This document shows positions 34,687-46,215 of a stretch of DNA of 57,731 nt, in pieces. Source of the stretch: Pseudomonadota bacterium. Its GTDB lineage: Bacteria; Pseudomonadota; Gammaproteobacteria; Burkholderiales; Burkholderiaceae_C. The notes under the pieces were generated by a model. That model did no database searches. It was not told where the DNA came from and worked only from the letters and a program-made list of their open reading frames with translations. Position 1 is the first letter of the stretch. Each line of letters opens with the position of its first letter. A program made the position numbers and the translations under genes. Where the stretch lies: assembly GCA_021783695.1 (NCBI GenBank), contig JAJXTO010000018.1, forward strand, positions 1-57,731, read 5' to 3'.

Positions 34687-36103
34687 GACCCTTTTGTCTC
34701 GCACCCTGCTGGCCGCCGTCCTGGCGTCTGTGAGCGTTTGTGCGTCCGCGCAGGGCCTGCGGTTGCCGCCCGGCGCGGGCTCGGGCTCCGGACTGTCTGC
34801 ACCGGGCGCCGCCTCGCCCGCCATGCCACCGATGGCGGCACCGCCCGCGATGCCGTCGAACGTCGTCAGTGCGCGGTCCAGCGACGGCATCGCCGCCATC
34901 GTCGGCAATCAGGTGATCACCGATTACGACCTGCGGCTGCGCATCGAAGCCACCCGCCAGCAGGCGCAGGCTGCGGGCGCCACCCTGCCTTCGGCCGCGC
35001 AACTGCGCGCGCAGGTGCTGGGCCAGATGATCGACGAGCTGGCGCTGGCCCAATATGCCGAGCAGATCGGCATGAATGTCAGCGCCGACACCATTGATCG
35101 CGCGGTGGCGCAGGTCGCCAGCAACAACAAACTGACCGTGACTGAATTGCGGCGGGAAATCGAACGCGAGGGAATGGGCTGGACCACCTATCGCGATCAG
35201 CTCCAGCGCGAAATTCTCATCAGCCGCCTGCGCGAACGCACCATGGCGCAGCTCCCCGCAGTCACTGAAAGTCAGATCGACGACTTTCTCGCCAAGCAGA
35301 ACGCCGCAGCGGCCAGCCCGCAGGCGCAATACGACATTGCACAGATTTTTCTGCCGGTGGCGCAAAACGCCAGCGCCGCGCAGGAGGCAGCCGTCAAGCA
35401 AAAGATGGACGCCATCGCTGCCCAGCTCAAGGCCGGGGCCAATTTTGCCCAGCTTGCCAAGCAGGAATCGCAAGGCGAGGGCGCGAAGCAGGGCGGAGAC
35501 CTCGGCATGCGTCCTGCCGATCGTCTGCCGACGCTGTTCGTGGAGACTGTGCGCAATCTCCAGCCCGGCGAGATCAGCCCCATCATCCGCAGTGCAGCCG
35601 GGTTTCACATCCTCAAGCTGCTGAATGCCAGCGGCGAAGGCGCCGCGCCGACGACGGCGATGCAGAGCGATGTGCGTGAAATCGTGCTGCGCGCCTCGAC
35701 TGACGCCGAGCGCGCCCGCGCCAGGGCGGAGCTCGATGCCGTCGCGCAGGCCGTGCAGAGCGGCAAGGCGAAATTCAGCGAAAAGGCGCGCGAACTGTCG
35801 CAAGATCCGGCAACTGCGGCCAAAGGTGGTGATCTGGGCTGGGTCCTGCCCGGGCAGCTCGACCCCGTTCTTGACGCCGCGCTGGAGCGCCTCAACCCGG
35901 GCGATGTGTCCGCGCCCGTGGTGATGGGCAACAGGATGGTACTGCTGCAGCTCATCGACCGCGCCGTGCGTCCCCTGGCCGAGGCCCAGAAACGCGCCCT
36001 GGCGAAGGAGGTGCTGCAGCGCCAGAAGGCGGCGCAGGACTTCGACGAACTGGTGCGCGACGTGCGCGCCCGCACCTATGTGCACATCCCGGAAAATGAC
36101 TGA
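34679..36103 (+). CDS. surA: Periplasmic chaperone/prolyl isomerase SurA
   Basis: Escorts unfolded outer-membrane proteins across the periplasm. The protein is 474 residues: signal peptide (ends about CASAQG), then a proline/alanine/methionine-rich linker of about 45 residues that is longer than in E. coli. The SurA N-domain follows (GIAAIVGNQVITDYDLRLRI), then two parvulin domains; the first contains GGDLGMRPADRLP and the second GGDLGWVLPGQLDP. Its gene begins inside the lptD stop, so the BAM-dependent client LptD and its chaperone are made together. Confidence 0.94.
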   Translation: MNKTLLSRTLLAAVLASVSVCASAQGLRLPPGAGSGSGLSAPGAASPAMPPMAAPPAMPSNVVSARSSDGIAAIVGNQVITDYDLRLRIEATRQQAQAAGATLPSAAQLRAQVLGQMIDELALAQYAEQIGMNVSADTIDRAVAQVASNNKLTVTELRREIEREGMGWTTYRDQLQREILISRLRERTMAQLPAVTESQIDDFLAKQNAAAASPQAQYDIAQIFLPVAQNASAAQEAAVKQKMDAIAAQLKAGANFAQLAKQESQGEGAKQGGDLGMRPADRLPTLFVETVRNLQPGEISPIIRSAAGFHILKLLNASGEGAAPTTAMQSDVREIVLRASTDAERARARAELDAVAQAVQSGKAKFSEKARELSQDPATAAKGGDLGWVLPGQLDPVLDAALERLNPGDVSAPVVMGNRMVLLQLIDRAVRPLAEAQKRALAKEVLQRQKAAQDFDELVRDVRARTYVHIPEND

Positions 36104-36127
36104 GGCCGTCACCCGGCCCGGCGCAGC

Positions 36128-36931
36128 ATGAAACGCGCCGCCCGGCAGCGCGGAGCGGCGCAGACTACGCATGTGGCGCGCAAACGCTTCGGGCAGCATT
36201 TCCTGATCGACCAGCAGGTCATTCATGGCATCGTCGATTGCATCAATCCGCTGCCCGGCGAGCGGCTGGTGGAAATCGGCCCCGGTCTGGGGGCGCTGAC
36301 CCTGGCGCTGCTGCGGCGCATCCCGCGGCTGGCCGCGGTGGAAATCGACCGCGATCTGGCCGCGCGCTGGCGCAAGCAGGCGCCCGACACGGTGGAGCTG
36401 ATCGAGGCCGATGCACTGGACTTCGATTTCTCCAGCCTCGGCGCCGATCTGCGCATCGTCGGCAATCTGCCCTACAACATTTCCACGCCGCTGCTGTTTC
36501 ACCTCATGGACGTCGCCGGGAGGGTCCGCGATCAGCACTTCATGCTGCAAAAAGAAGTGATCGACCGCATGGTGGCCGATCCTGGCGGGCGCGACTTCGG
36601 GCGGCTGTCGGTCATGCTGCAATGGCGTTACCGCATGGACAGCCTGCTCGATGTTCCGCCTGAGGCCTTCGACCCGCCGCCCAAGGTAAATTCCGCCGTG
36701 GTGCGTATGGTGCCGCTGCCTGTGGAGGCTCTGCCTGCCATCGACCCCGGCGTGCTCTCGGCGCTGGTGACTGCCGCGTTTTCACAGCGCCGCAAACTGC
36801 TGCGGCACAGCCTTGGCCCCTGGCTGGAACTCCAGGACTTTGCGGGTCAGTTTGATCTGCTGCGCCGCGCCGAGGAAGTCAGCACCGCGGAATACATCGC
36901 GCTGGCGCAATCGCTGCCCAAACGGATTTGA
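36128..36931 (+). CDS. rsmA: 16S rRNA (adenine1518-N6/1519-N6) dimethyltransferase
   Basis: Dimethylates two adenines near the 3' end of 16S rRNA during small-subunit maturation. It is 267 residues with RFGQHFLID at the start, the SAM motif [11 protein letters not shown], the acidic VEIDRDLA and the catalytic NLPYNIST. C-terminal helices follow. It lies 24 bases after surA; pdxA, which often stands between them in other Proteobacteria, is absent here. Also known as ksgA. Confidence 0.95.
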   Translation: MKRAARQRGAAQTTHVARKRFGQHFLIDQQVIHGIVDCINPLPGERLVEIGPGLGALTLALLRRIPRLAAVEIDRDLAARWRKQAPDTVELIEADALDFDFSSLGADLRIVGNLPYNISTPLLFHLMDVAGRVRDQHFMLQKEVIDRMVADPGGRDFGRLSVMLQWRYRMDSLLDVPPEAFDPPPKVNSAVVRMVPLPVEALPAIDPGVLSALVTAAFSQRRKLLRHSLGPWLELQDFAGQFDLLRRAEEVSTAEYIALAQSLPKRI

Positions 36932-37124
36932 CCGAAGGGCAAATCAAATCCAGATAAAACACAGCGCAGGGCAAACCGTCTTGCGCCATGTTTGCTTCAG
37001 GGACAACGCGCTCAGACAACCAATTGCGCCCAAGCCCCTTCCCAGGGTGTGCAGACCTTGACGGCCTTGACTCTGGTTTCCGGTACCGCTTCGCCCCGCA
37101 TCTCCTCCCGGCCAGGAGTGCGGG

Positions 37125-37562
37125 TTACAGAAAAGAATAGAAGACCCTGAAGGCAATGCCGCGTTCCGCCCAGAAGTCTGCGGCGTCGCGGAACACATCG
37201 AGCAGAGTTTCACGCGCCTCCTTATCGAAACGCTGTGTGGCCGGAAGCTGCTCGAGCACGACGACAAAACCCGGCTGTGGTCCGCCGCCATGCACCACAT
37301 CGGTCAGACAGTCGTGCAGAGCGTCGAGGTTTTTGCCGAAGTGCTTGGGGAACAGGAAATTGCGGGCAATCGTCTCCAGCACTTCCTGTTTGGTCGTGGC
37401 CTCGGAGAGGTTGGCGTAGAGAAAATGCTGGCCTGTCGTTTCGGCTGCTTCTTGCAGCTGCGCAACGCGGTAAGCCCGGATCGACTGCACGATATTCGGC
37501 CGTACTGACTTGAGCAGCACGGCGGGATCGGCATCATTTTGCGATGCGTCGGAAACTGGCAT
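37125..37562 (-). CDS. Barstar-family ribonuclease inhibitor
   Basis: A 145-residue cytoplasmic protein whose C-terminal ~90 residues are barstar-like. It shows FPKHFGKNLDALHDCLTD, the segment that in barstar covers the RNase active site, and a VVVLEQL strand. The ATG (MPVSDASQ) lies within the last 29 bases of the upstream RNase gene on the same strand. It should protect the cytoplasm from unexported enzyme. The N-terminal ~55 residues are not part of the barstar core. Confidence 0.85.
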   Translation of the reverse strand: MPVSDASQNDADPAVLLKSVRPNIVQSIRAYRVAQLQEAAETTGQHFLYANLSEATTKQEVLETIARNFLFPKHFGKNLDALHDCLTDVVHGGGPQPGFVVVLEQLPATQRFDKEARETLLDVFRDAADFWAERGIAFRVFYSFL

Positions 37563-37986
37563 AGTGATCATTGGTGTAGTAACAGACTTCCGGATGGTGC
37601 TTGGCCCCACCGCACACGATGCGGCGCGCCCCCCGGTTACGGGCGCCTGGGGTCGGGACGGTGTATTCACGGTAAAAACCACGGTGTTTGGAGGGTAAAA
37701 GCCGTTCATAGTTTCCGAAGACGACGCCGTCCTTGTAACCCTCGAACGGACCACCCTGCTCAATGCGCCGCAACACATCACGCGCCTGCACAGGCAGGTC
37801 GGCAGCGGCAACAACAGGAATCGCACCGGGCGCAGACGACTGCTGGGGCATTTCCCGAGCTTGCGCCGAGGGGACTGCAGACCATTGTCCTGACATCCCG
37901 CCAGACACCGCAAACGGCAAGGCGGCCAGCAAGAGCCCGGTCAGGAGCAGGGAGCGCAGCGTGGAACGAATGCACCGGCGATTCAT
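37534..37986 (-). CDS. Secreted barnase-type ribonuclease
   Basis: A 150-residue guanyl-specific RNase of the barnase/RNase T1-N1 family. The N-terminal signal segment (LLLTGLLLAALPFAVSGG) is followed by a short linker and the catalytic domain. Residues matching barnase E73, R87 and H102 are E107 (in FYREYTV), R122 (in ARRIVCGG) and H141 (in TNDHYASF). Two cysteines, C125 and C135, may pair. It overlaps a barstar gene, so the pair forms an enzyme and its inhibitor. Role may be nutrient RNA degradation or competition with neighbours. Confidence 0.87.
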   Translation of the reverse strand: MNRRCIRSTLRSLLLTGLLLAALPFAVSGGMSGQWSAVPSAQAREMPQQSSAPGAIPVVAAADLPVQARDVLRRIEQGGPFEGYKDGVVFGNYERLLPSKHRGFYREYTVPTPGARNRGARRIVCGGAKHHPEVCYYTNDHYASFRRIAK

Positions 37987-38182
37987 GCTGCAGCGCGCAT
38001 TTGTGCGCGATTAAAGGCAGTTGGACGCAAAAGCGTGAAAATATGGGTCAATGCTTGGCGGCACATCAAAACGGTACCCGCCGCGGCCCACATCAGCAAA
38101 GACCCGATCGTAGCGAAATCGCCACGAAAACACAAGGATTCGCCCATTTTTTAGGCAGGTTTTACGGTCTGCCGTCAGGCGC

Positions 38183-38245
38183 ATGAGAAAACGCCGTGCC
38201 ACCCCAAGTCTTCTTGCTCATTTTGCGGCTGTCGGGGCGCTCGGA
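38183..38245. repeat. Interspersed structured repeat, copy 3 (shortened)
   Basis: GAGAAAACGCCGTGCC and ACCCCAAGTCTTCTTG match the first part of the phnE copy at about 25 of 31 positions by eye, and GGGGCGCTCGGA matches its end. The palindromic centre is missing. Confidence 0.45.
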
Positions 38246-38281
38246 TTCGGCAACGTCCAGGCTGCCGCAGAGCAGCGAGGG

Positions 38282-38304
38282 GCCGCGGGACTCATTCCCG
38301 CGGC
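38282..38304 (-). terminator. GC-rich hairpin after maeB
   Basis: GCCGCGGG and CCCGCGGC form an 8-bp stem with a 7-base loop, beginning 9 bases after the maeB stop. No T-tract follows, so it may be a weak or factor-assisted terminator. Confidence 0.5.
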
Positions 38305-38312
38305 GGGCGTTC

Positions 38313-40601
38313 TCATAGATTCGCTTCGGCCACGGTCAGCGCGGTCATGTTGACGATGCGGCGCACGGTGCTCGACGCCGTGAGGATGTGCACCGGCTTT
38401 GCCGCGCCCAGCAGAATGGGGCCGATGGCGATGTTGTTGCCTGCGGTGGCCTTGAGCAGGTTGTAGGAAATATTGGCCGCATCCAGGTCCGGGAACACCA
38501 GCAGATTGGCTTCACCGCTCAGTGTGGAGTCGGCCATCAAGCCGGCGCGCAAGGCTGGATCGACCGCGGTGTCGCCCTGCATTTCGCCATCCACTTCCAG
38601 ATCGGGCTCGCGCGCGCGCAGCAAGGCGAGGGCTTCGCGCATTTTGACCGCGCTGGGCGCTGACGAGGAGCCGAAGTTGGAATGCGACAGCAGCGCCACC
38701 TTGGGCGCGATGCCGAAACGCCGGAGTTCCCGCGCTGCCATGCTGGTGATTTCGGCAATTTCAGCGGCGCTGGGGTCGAAGTTGACATGGGTATCGACCA
38801 GGGCCACCTGCCGTCCGGGCAACACCAGCACGTTCATCGCTGCATAGACATTGGCGTCGGGGCGGCGGCCGATGACCTGGTCGATATAGTGCAAATGGAT
38901 GTGGGTATGGCCCCAGGTGCCGCACAGCATGCCGTCGGCCTCGCCCTTGTGCAGCATCATGGAGCTGATGAGGGTGAGGCGGCGACGCATTTCGATCTTG
39001 GCCATCGCCGGGGTCACGCCCTTGCGGCCCGCAAGCTGGTGATAGCTCTGCCAGAAGTCGCGGTAGCGTTCGTCGTGATCGGTGTTGACCACGTCGAAGT
39101 CGCGCCCCTGCTCCATCCTCAGGCCGAAGCGCTCGATGCGCTGGGCGATGACCGCCGGACGGCCCACCAGGATGGGCCGCGCCAGGTGCTCATCGACCAC
39201 CACGCGCACCGCGCGCAGCACGCGCTCGTCCTCACCCTCGGCGTAGACGATGCGCTTTTTCGCCGCCTTTTTGGCGATGCTGAACATGGGACGCATCAGC
39301 GCGCCGGACTGATAGACGAACTGCTGCAGGCTGTCGCGGTAGGCGTCCATGTCGGCAATGGGGCGGCGCGCCACGCCGCTCTTCGCCGCCGCCTCGGCCA
39401 CGGCCGGAGCGATCTTGATCATCAGGCGCGGATCGAAGGGTTTGGGAATGAGGTAGTCGGGGCCGAAACGCAGCGGCTCGCCCACATAGGTGGCCGCCAC
39501 CACGTCACTCTGCTCGGCCTGCGCCAGTTCGGCGATGGCATGCACTGCGGCCACCTCCATTTCGGCGGTGATGGTGGTGGCGCCGCTGTCGAGCGCACCA
39601 CGGAAAATGTAGGGAAAACACAGCACGTTGTTGACCTGGTTCGGATAGTCCGACCGCCCGGTGGCGATGATGGCGTCGGGCCGCACCGCGCGCGCCTCTT
39701 CCGGCAGGATTTCCGGCGTGGGGTTGGCCAGTGCCAGGATGATGGGCTTGTCGGCCATGCGCAGGGTGTATTCGGGCTTGAGCACGCCGCCTGCGGACAG
39801 GCCGAGAAACACGTCGGCGCCGTCGATGATCTCGGCCAGGGTGCGCGCCGGGGTCTGCTGCGCAAAGCGGCGCTTGTCCTCATCCATCAGCTCGGTGCGG
39901 CCCGCGTACACCACGCCGGCCAGATCGCTGACCCAGATGTTTTCGCGCGGCATGCCCAGATCGACCAGCAGGCCCAGGCAGGCCAGCGCCGCAGCACCCG
40001 CGCCGGAACACACCAGCTTGACTTGCGCAATGTCCTTGCCCACCACCTTCAGGCCGTTGAGGATGGCCGCGCCAACGATGATGGCAGTGCCATGCTGGTC
40101 GTCGTGAAACACCGGAATGTTCATGCGGGTGCGCAGCTTGCGCTCCACCTCGAAGCACTCCGGCGCCTTGATGTCTTCGAGGTTGATGCCGCCGAAGGTC
40201 GGTTCCAGCGCGGCAATGATCTCGACCAGCTTGGCCGGGTCTTTTTCGTTCACCTCGATGTCGAAGACGTCGATGCCCGCGAACTTCTTGAACAGCACCG
40301 CCTTGCCTTCCATCACCGGCTTGGCCGCCAGCGGGCCGATGTCGCCCAGCCCCAGCACCGCCGTGCCATTGGTGATGACCGCCACCAGATTGCCGCGCGC
40401 GGTGTAGCGGAACGCGTCGTCGGGGCGGGCGTGGATTTCCTCGCAGGCCGAAGCCACGCCGGGTGAGTAGGCCAGCGCCAGATCGCGTTGATTGGAGAGT
40501 TGCTTGGTGGCGACGACGGCGAGTTTGCCGGGCCGGGGAAATTCGTGATATTCGAGGGCGGCCTGGCGCAGCTTGGCCTTGGTGTCTTCGGGGCTGGACA
40601 T
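38313..40601 (-). CDS. maeB: NADP-dependent malic enzyme, MaeB type
   Basis: Oxidatively decarboxylates malate to pyruvate, producing NADPH. The protein is 762 residues: an N-terminal malic-enzyme part ([25 protein letters not shown]-type start, [12 protein letters not shown], then the nucleotide-binding [12 protein letters not shown]) and a C-terminal phosphotransacetylase-like domain (about residues 430-762, with [12 protein letters not shown] and [14 protein letters not shown]). The second domain is thought to be regulatory, binding acetyl-CoA, and lacks demonstrated Pta activity in this family. The start [10 protein letters not shown] is preferred; 56 upstream in-frame codons do not fit. 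Divergent from thiL. Confidence 0.93.
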   Translation of the reverse strand: MSSPEDTKAKLRQAALEYHEFPRPGKLAVVATKQLSNQRDLALAYSPGVASACEEIHARPDDAFRYTARGNLVAVITNGTAVLGLGDIGPLAAKPVMEGKAVLFKKFAGIDVFDIEVNEKDPAKLVEIIAALEPTFGGINLEDIKAPECFEVERKLRTRMNIPVFHDDQHGTAIIVGAAILNGLKVVGKDIAQVKLVCSGAGAAALACLGLLVDLGMPRENIWVSDLAGVVYAGRTELMDEDKRRFAQQTPARTLAEIIDGADVFLGLSAGGVLKPEYTLRMADKPIILALANPTPEILPEEARAVRPDAIIATGRSDYPNQVNNVLCFPYIFRGALDSGATTITAEMEVAAVHAIAELAQAEQSDVVAATYVGEPLRFGPDYLIPKPFDPRLMIKIAPAVAEAAAKSGVARRPIADMDAYRDSLQQFVYQSGALMRPMFSIAKKAAKKRIVYAEGEDERVLRAVRVVVDEHLARPILVGRPAVIAQRIERFGLRMEQGRDFDVVNTDHDERYRDFWQSYHQLAGRKGVTPAMAKIEMRRRLTLISSMMLHKGEADGMLCGTWGHTHIHLHYIDQVIGRRPDANVYAAMNVLVLPGRQVALVDTHVNFDPSAAEIAEITSMAARELRRFGIAPKVALLSHSNFGSSSAPSAVKMREALALLRAREPDLEVDGEMQGDTAVDPALRAGLMADSTLSGEANLLVFPDLDAANISYNLLKATAGNNIAIGPILLGAAKPVHILTASSTVRRIVNMTALTVAEANL

Positions 40602-40737
40602 GTCTGTCTCCGCCTCGCGCGGCCGTCGTGAACGTTTCGCATCTTGTCGCCACGCGAGATCAGGGGATTGTAGGAGTCTGTCAGCGCGCCGATGTGCGAA
40701 CATGCGGCGAACCCACTCTGCATTTCCCAGGCCTTTC

Positions 40738-41709
40738 ATGACCATTCCGCTCGGCGAATTCGACCTCATCGCCCGCTACTTCACACGGCCCGCGCGCCGC
40801 GCCTTTCTTGGCGTGGGCGACGACTGCGCGCTGCTGCCCGCTCCCGCTGCGGGCGAGCAGCTGGCCATTTCCAGCGACATGCTGGTCGAAGGCCGCCATT
40901 TCCTGCCGGATGCCGACCCCGAGGCGCTGGGGCACAAGGCGCTGGCGGTCAATCTGTCCGATCTGGCCGCAGTGGGCGCGCAACCGCTGGCCTTCACCCT
41001 GGCGCTGGCGTTGCCGCAGGCCGAGGCGCGCTGGCTGGAGGGTTTCGCCCGCGGGATGTGGGCCCTGGCGGACGCGCACGACATCGAACTCGTCGGCGGC
41101 GACACCACGCGCGGCCCGCGCAATCTGTGCATCACCGTGCTGGGCACCGTGCCGCAGGGGCGGGCCTTGCTGCGCAGTGCGGCGCAGGCGGGGGATGATC
41201 TCTGGGTGTCGGGCACTCTTGGCGACGCACGGCTGGCGCTTGGGTACCGTCTGGGCGAATGGTCGCTCGACGACGTCGCGCAGGCCACGAGCTTTGCGCG
41301 CATGGACCGGCCGACGCCGCGAGTGACGCTCGGCCTGGCGCTACGCGGCGTGGCGCACGCCGCCATCGATGTGTCCGACGGCCTGCTGGCCGACCTCGGC
41401 CACATCCTGCAGCGCAGCGGGGTGGGCGCCACGGTGCATGCCGATGCCTGCCCGGCCAGCCCGGCACTGCGCACCCAGAGCGCGACGCGCCGCCGCCTCT
41501 GCCAGCTGGCCGGTGGCGACGATTACGAACTGCTGTTCACCGCTCCCACCTCCGCCCGCGACGCCGTGCAGGCCGCAGCAACGCAGGCCGCCACCGCGGT
41601 CACGCGCATCGGTCGCATCGAAACGCGGCCTGGCCTGCGGTTGATCGACGCCGAAGGGCAGGTGCTGGACAATGCCTATGCGGGCTTCGACCATTTCCGC
41701 CCTGCCTGA
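40738..41709 (+). CDS. thiL: Thiamine-monophosphate kinase
   Basis: Phosphorylates thiamine monophosphate to the active cofactor thiamine diphosphate. It is 323 residues, normal for ThiL: VGDDCALL and DMLVEGRHF with metal-binding aspartates near the N-terminus, DLAAVGAQPLAF, GGDTTRGP, and DVSDGLLADLGHIL. pgpA starts five bases after its stop, a conserved thiL-pgpA arrangement in Proteobacteria. Confidence 0.94.
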   Translation: MTIPLGEFDLIARYFTRPARRAFLGVGDDCALLPAPAAGEQLAISSDMLVEGRHFLPDADPEALGHKALAVNLSDLAAVGAQPLAFTLALALPQAEARWLEGFARGMWALADAHDIELVGGDTTRGPRNLCITVLGTVPQGRALLRSAAQAGDDLWVSGTLGDARLALGYRLGEWSLDDVAQATSFARMDRPTPRVTLGLALRGVAHAAIDVSDGLLADLGHILQRSGVGATVHADACPASPALRTQSATRRRLCQLAGGDDYELLFTAPTSARDAVQAAATQAATAVTRIGRIETRPGLRLIDAEGQVLDNAYAGFDHFRPA

Positions 41710-41713
41710 ATCC

Positions 41714-42235
41714 ATGACCCCCATGCCCCCAATCTCTGTCCCGCCGCCGCGCGCCACCTGGCGCTTCATGTGGCGCAATCCATTACATGTGCTCGCGCTG
41801 GGCTTTGGCAGCGGCCTGTCGCCCATTGCTCCCGGCACGGCAGGCACGCTGTTCGCCTGGGCCAGCTACGACGTGCTCTCACTCTGGCTCAGTCCCCAGG
41901 TCTGGGCGGTGCTGATCGGCGCGGGCGCGCTCATCGGTGTCTGGGCTTGCGGCCACACCTCGCGCGCGCTCGGGCTGGAGGACGCCTCGCCCGTGGTGTG
42001 GGACGAGATCATCGCCTTCTGGCTCATTCTGCTGCTGGTCACCCCGGCAGGCTGGGCCGAGCAACTGGCCGCCTTCCTGCTGTTTCGCGCCTTCGACGCC
42101 GGCAAATGGCTGGCCGTGGGCTGGGCTGATCGTCATGTGCACGGTGGCCTGGGCATCATGCTCGACGATCTGATCGCCGCCGCCTTCACCTTGCTGGTGA
42201 TGGCGCTGGGCATCCGGCTGTACGTCCTGCTCTGA
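41714..42235 (+). CDS. pgpA: Phosphatidylglycerophosphatase A
   Basis: Dephosphorylates phosphatidylglycerol phosphate to phosphatidylglycerol at the inner membrane. It is 173 residues with the N-terminal motif GFGSGLSPIAPGTAGT, VVWDEIIAFW and GGLGIMLDDLIAA; the acidic residues in the last two motifs hold the metal. Several hydrophobic segments are present. Start MTPMPPISV lies just after thiL; the 14 upstream in-frame codons overlap thiL. Confidence 0.92.
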   Translation: MTPMPPISVPPPRATWRFMWRNPLHVLALGFGSGLSPIAPGTAGTLFAWASYDVLSLWLSPQVWAVLIGAGALIGVWACGHTSRALGLEDASPVVWDEIIAFWLILLLVTPAGWAEQLAAFLLFRAFDAGKWLAVGWADRHVHGGLGIMLDDLIAAAFTLLVMALGIRLYVLL

Positions 42236-42250
42236 TGGTGTGAGCGCGCC

Positions 42251-42763
42251 ATGCCGACCCTGAATTTCGAGGCCCTGCAGCCGCTGGCTGAAATCCTCGG
42301 TGCCGCGCTGCGCCAGCGCGGCTGGCGTATCACTGCGGCCGAATCGTGCACCGGCGGGCTGGTCTGTGCGGCCATCACCAGCGTGGCGGGGTCGAGCGGC
42401 TGGTTCGAGCGCGGCTTCGTTACCTACAGCAATGCCGCCAAGACAGAACTGCTGGGCGTAAACGCGGCCCTGTTCGCGCAGGTCGGCGCGGTCAGCCCGG
42501 AGGTGGCGAACGCCATGGCGCTGGGTGCGCTGCACCATGCGGGAGCGGATTTGGCCGTGGCCATCACCGGCATCGCCGGGCCCGACGGCGGCACAGCCGA
42601 CAAGCCGGTGGGCACGGTCTGGTTCGGATTGGCGCGACGCGCGGCAGGGCAGGCGCCATGTCAGACGCGGTTGATGCGTTTTGACGGAGACCGCTCCGCA
42701 GTGCGGATGCAGGCCGCGGCTTTCGCCCTGCGCTGGGCTGCGCAGGACCTGCAGGCTGAATGA
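42251..42763 (+). CDS. pncC: Nicotinamide-nucleotide amidohydrolase (CinA C-terminal type)
   Basis: Deamidates nicotinamide mononucleotide to nicotinate mononucleotide in NAD recycling. It is 170 residues, the stand-alone form without the CinA N-terminal domain. Motifs are TAAESCTGGL with the catalytic serine, FVTYSNAAKTELLGV and AITGIAGPDGGT. It is the third gene of thiL-pgpA-pncC, 15 bases after pgpA. Confidence 0.92.
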   Translation: MPTLNFEALQPLAEILGAALRQRGWRITAAESCTGGLVCAAITSVAGSSGWFERGFVTYSNAAKTELLGVNAALFAQVGAVSPEVANAMALGALHHAGADLAVAITGIAGPDGGTADKPVGTVWFGLARRAAGQAPCQTRLMRFDGDRSAVRMQAAAFALRWAAQDLQAE

Positions 42764-44889
<2,126 letters not shown>

Positions 44890-44905
44890 GCCCGAGGAGC
44901 CCATC

Positions 44906-45268
44906 GTGCTGAAACTCCTGCTGAAATGGCTGCTGTCCGCCTGCGCCCTGCTGGCTGTGGCCTATCTCTACAGCGGCGTGCAGGTGTCCGGCTTTGCTGC
45001 GGCGATGTGGGCGGCATTGTTCATCGGCCTGCTCAATACCCTGGTGCGCCCCATTCTGTTCGTTCTCACCCTGCCCATCACCGTCCTCACGCTGGGACTG
45101 TTTTTCTTTGTGCTCAACGCCGCGATGTTTTACGCGGCGTCCGGGGTGATCGACGGCTTTGCGGTGCGCAGCTTCGGCGCGGCGCTGCTCGGCTCCATTC
45201 TGTACAGCGTCGCTGGTGTCATCATCGACAGCGCGCTGGAGGGCCTGCAACCGGGCCGCAGAAAGTGA
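44906..45268 (+). CDS. Small membrane protein of the phage-holin 4 / DUF360 family
   Basis: A 120-residue protein with four hydrophobic segments. Family marks are FIGLLNTLVRPILFVLTLP and GLFFFVLNAAMFYAASGVIDGF. The function is unknown; these chromosomal proteins are not known to act as holins. It starts with GTG at 44906, preceded by GAGGAG at a good distance, 16 bases after purB. Confidence 0.82.
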   Translation: MLKLLLKWLLSACALLAVAYLYSGVQVSGFAAAMWAALFIGLLNTLVRPILFVLTLPITVLTLGLFFFVLNAAMFYAASGVIDGFAVRSFGAALLGSILYSVAGVIIDSALEGLQPGRRK

Positions 45269-45271
45269 GAC

Positions 45272-46141
45272 TCAGCCCTGCCAGGCGGTGACATTGCCCT
45301 GCTGCGCCATCTGCATGAGTCGGGCGACGCGTTCTTCCGTGGCCGGGTGGGTGCTGAACAACTTGGCGATGCCACCGCCGTGCAAGGGGTTGAGAATCAT
45401 CATCTGCGCCGTGGCGGGATGCGCTTCGGCAGCCTGGAACGGCACACCGCGGGCATAGGCCTCGATTTTCTGCAAGGCCGCAGCCAAGGCAGCCGGATCG
45501 CCAGAAATCTCTGCGCCGCCACGATCCGCCTCGAACTCGCGGGCGCGTGAAATCGCCATCTGGATCAGGCTGGCCGCCAGCGGGGCCAGCAGGGCCACGG
45601 CAATGCTGGCAATCGGATTGGTGGGCCGCCCCTCGGAGTCGCGCCCGCCGAAGAACATGGCGAAGTTCGCCAGGGCCGAAATCGCACCGGCCATGGTGGC
45701 TGAGATGGTGGAAATGAGAATGTCGCGGTGCTTCACATGCGCCAGTTCATGTGCCATCACCCCGCGCAACTCGCGCGCGCTGAGCACGCGCAGAATGCCG
45801 GTGGTCGCGGCCACCGCCGCATGCTCGGGGTTGCGGCCCGTGGCGAAGGCATTGGGGGCGTCTTCCTGGATGAGATAGACCCGTGGCATGGGCAGGCCGG
45901 CACGCTGCGCCAGTTCCTGCACCATGGCGTAGAACTGCGGCGCGCTGCTGGCATCGACCTCCTGCGCGTTGTACATCTTCAGCACCATCTTGTCACTGAA
46001 CCAGTAGCTGAAGAAATTCATGCCCAGGGCGAACAACAGCGCCAGCACCATGCCCTGCTGGCCGCCCAGGAGGGAACCAATGACCACGAAAAGCGCAGTG
46101 ATCGCGGCCATCAGGATGGCGGTTTTCATGATGTTGAACAT
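45272..46141 (-). CDS. htpX: Membrane zinc protease HtpX
   Basis: Inner-membrane metalloprotease for quality control of misfolded membrane proteins. It is 289 residues: two N-terminal membrane helices, [10 protein letters not shown] with the two zinc histidines and catalytic glutamate, two more helices, then [11 protein letters not shown] with the third zinc ligand. The start [10 protein letters not shown] matches the family start. Its stop lies 3 bases from that of the upstream small membrane protein gene, in convergent orientation. Confidence 0.94.
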   Translation of the reverse strand: MFNIMKTAILMAAITALFVVIGSLLGGQQGMVLALLFALGMNFFSYWFSDKMVLKMYNAQEVDASSAPQFYAMVQELAQRAGLPMPRVYLIQEDAPNAFATGRNPEHAAVAATTGILRVLSARELRGVMAHELAHVKHRDILISTISATMAGAISALANFAMFFGGRDSEGRPTNPIASIAVALLAPLAASLIQMAISRAREFEADRGGAEISGDPAALAAALQKIEAYARGVPFQAAEAHPATAQMMILNPLHGGGIAKLFSTHPATEERVARLMQMAQQGNVTAWQG

Positions 46142-46215
46142 GAGTCTCTCCGATACGTTTGGATACAACGAGATCAAGATTGTGCAGGCAAGCAAAAGTT
46201 CAAGCCCATCTGGGG

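Larger units (their letters stand above)
37987..38312. other. Intergenic region upstream of the RNase gene
   Basis: It must hold the RNase promoter, but I see no clear -10/-35 pair. It contains copy 3 of the interspersed repeat and a GC-rich hairpin after maeB. No coding frame is convincing. Confidence 0.4.

Noticed and set aside
32149-34908. Open frame of more than 900 codons opposite lptD
   Set aside because: Antisense shadow of lptD with no family similarity; it also runs through the amgK/lptD promoter region.
38282-38304. Hairpin after maeB considered as a REP or CRISPR-like repeat
   Set aside because: Only one copy is present and no regular spacing exists; no CRISPR array was found anywhere in the window.
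44906-45268. Phage holin as evidence of a prophage
   Set aside because: The family is widespread on chromosomes and no phage gene lies nearby.
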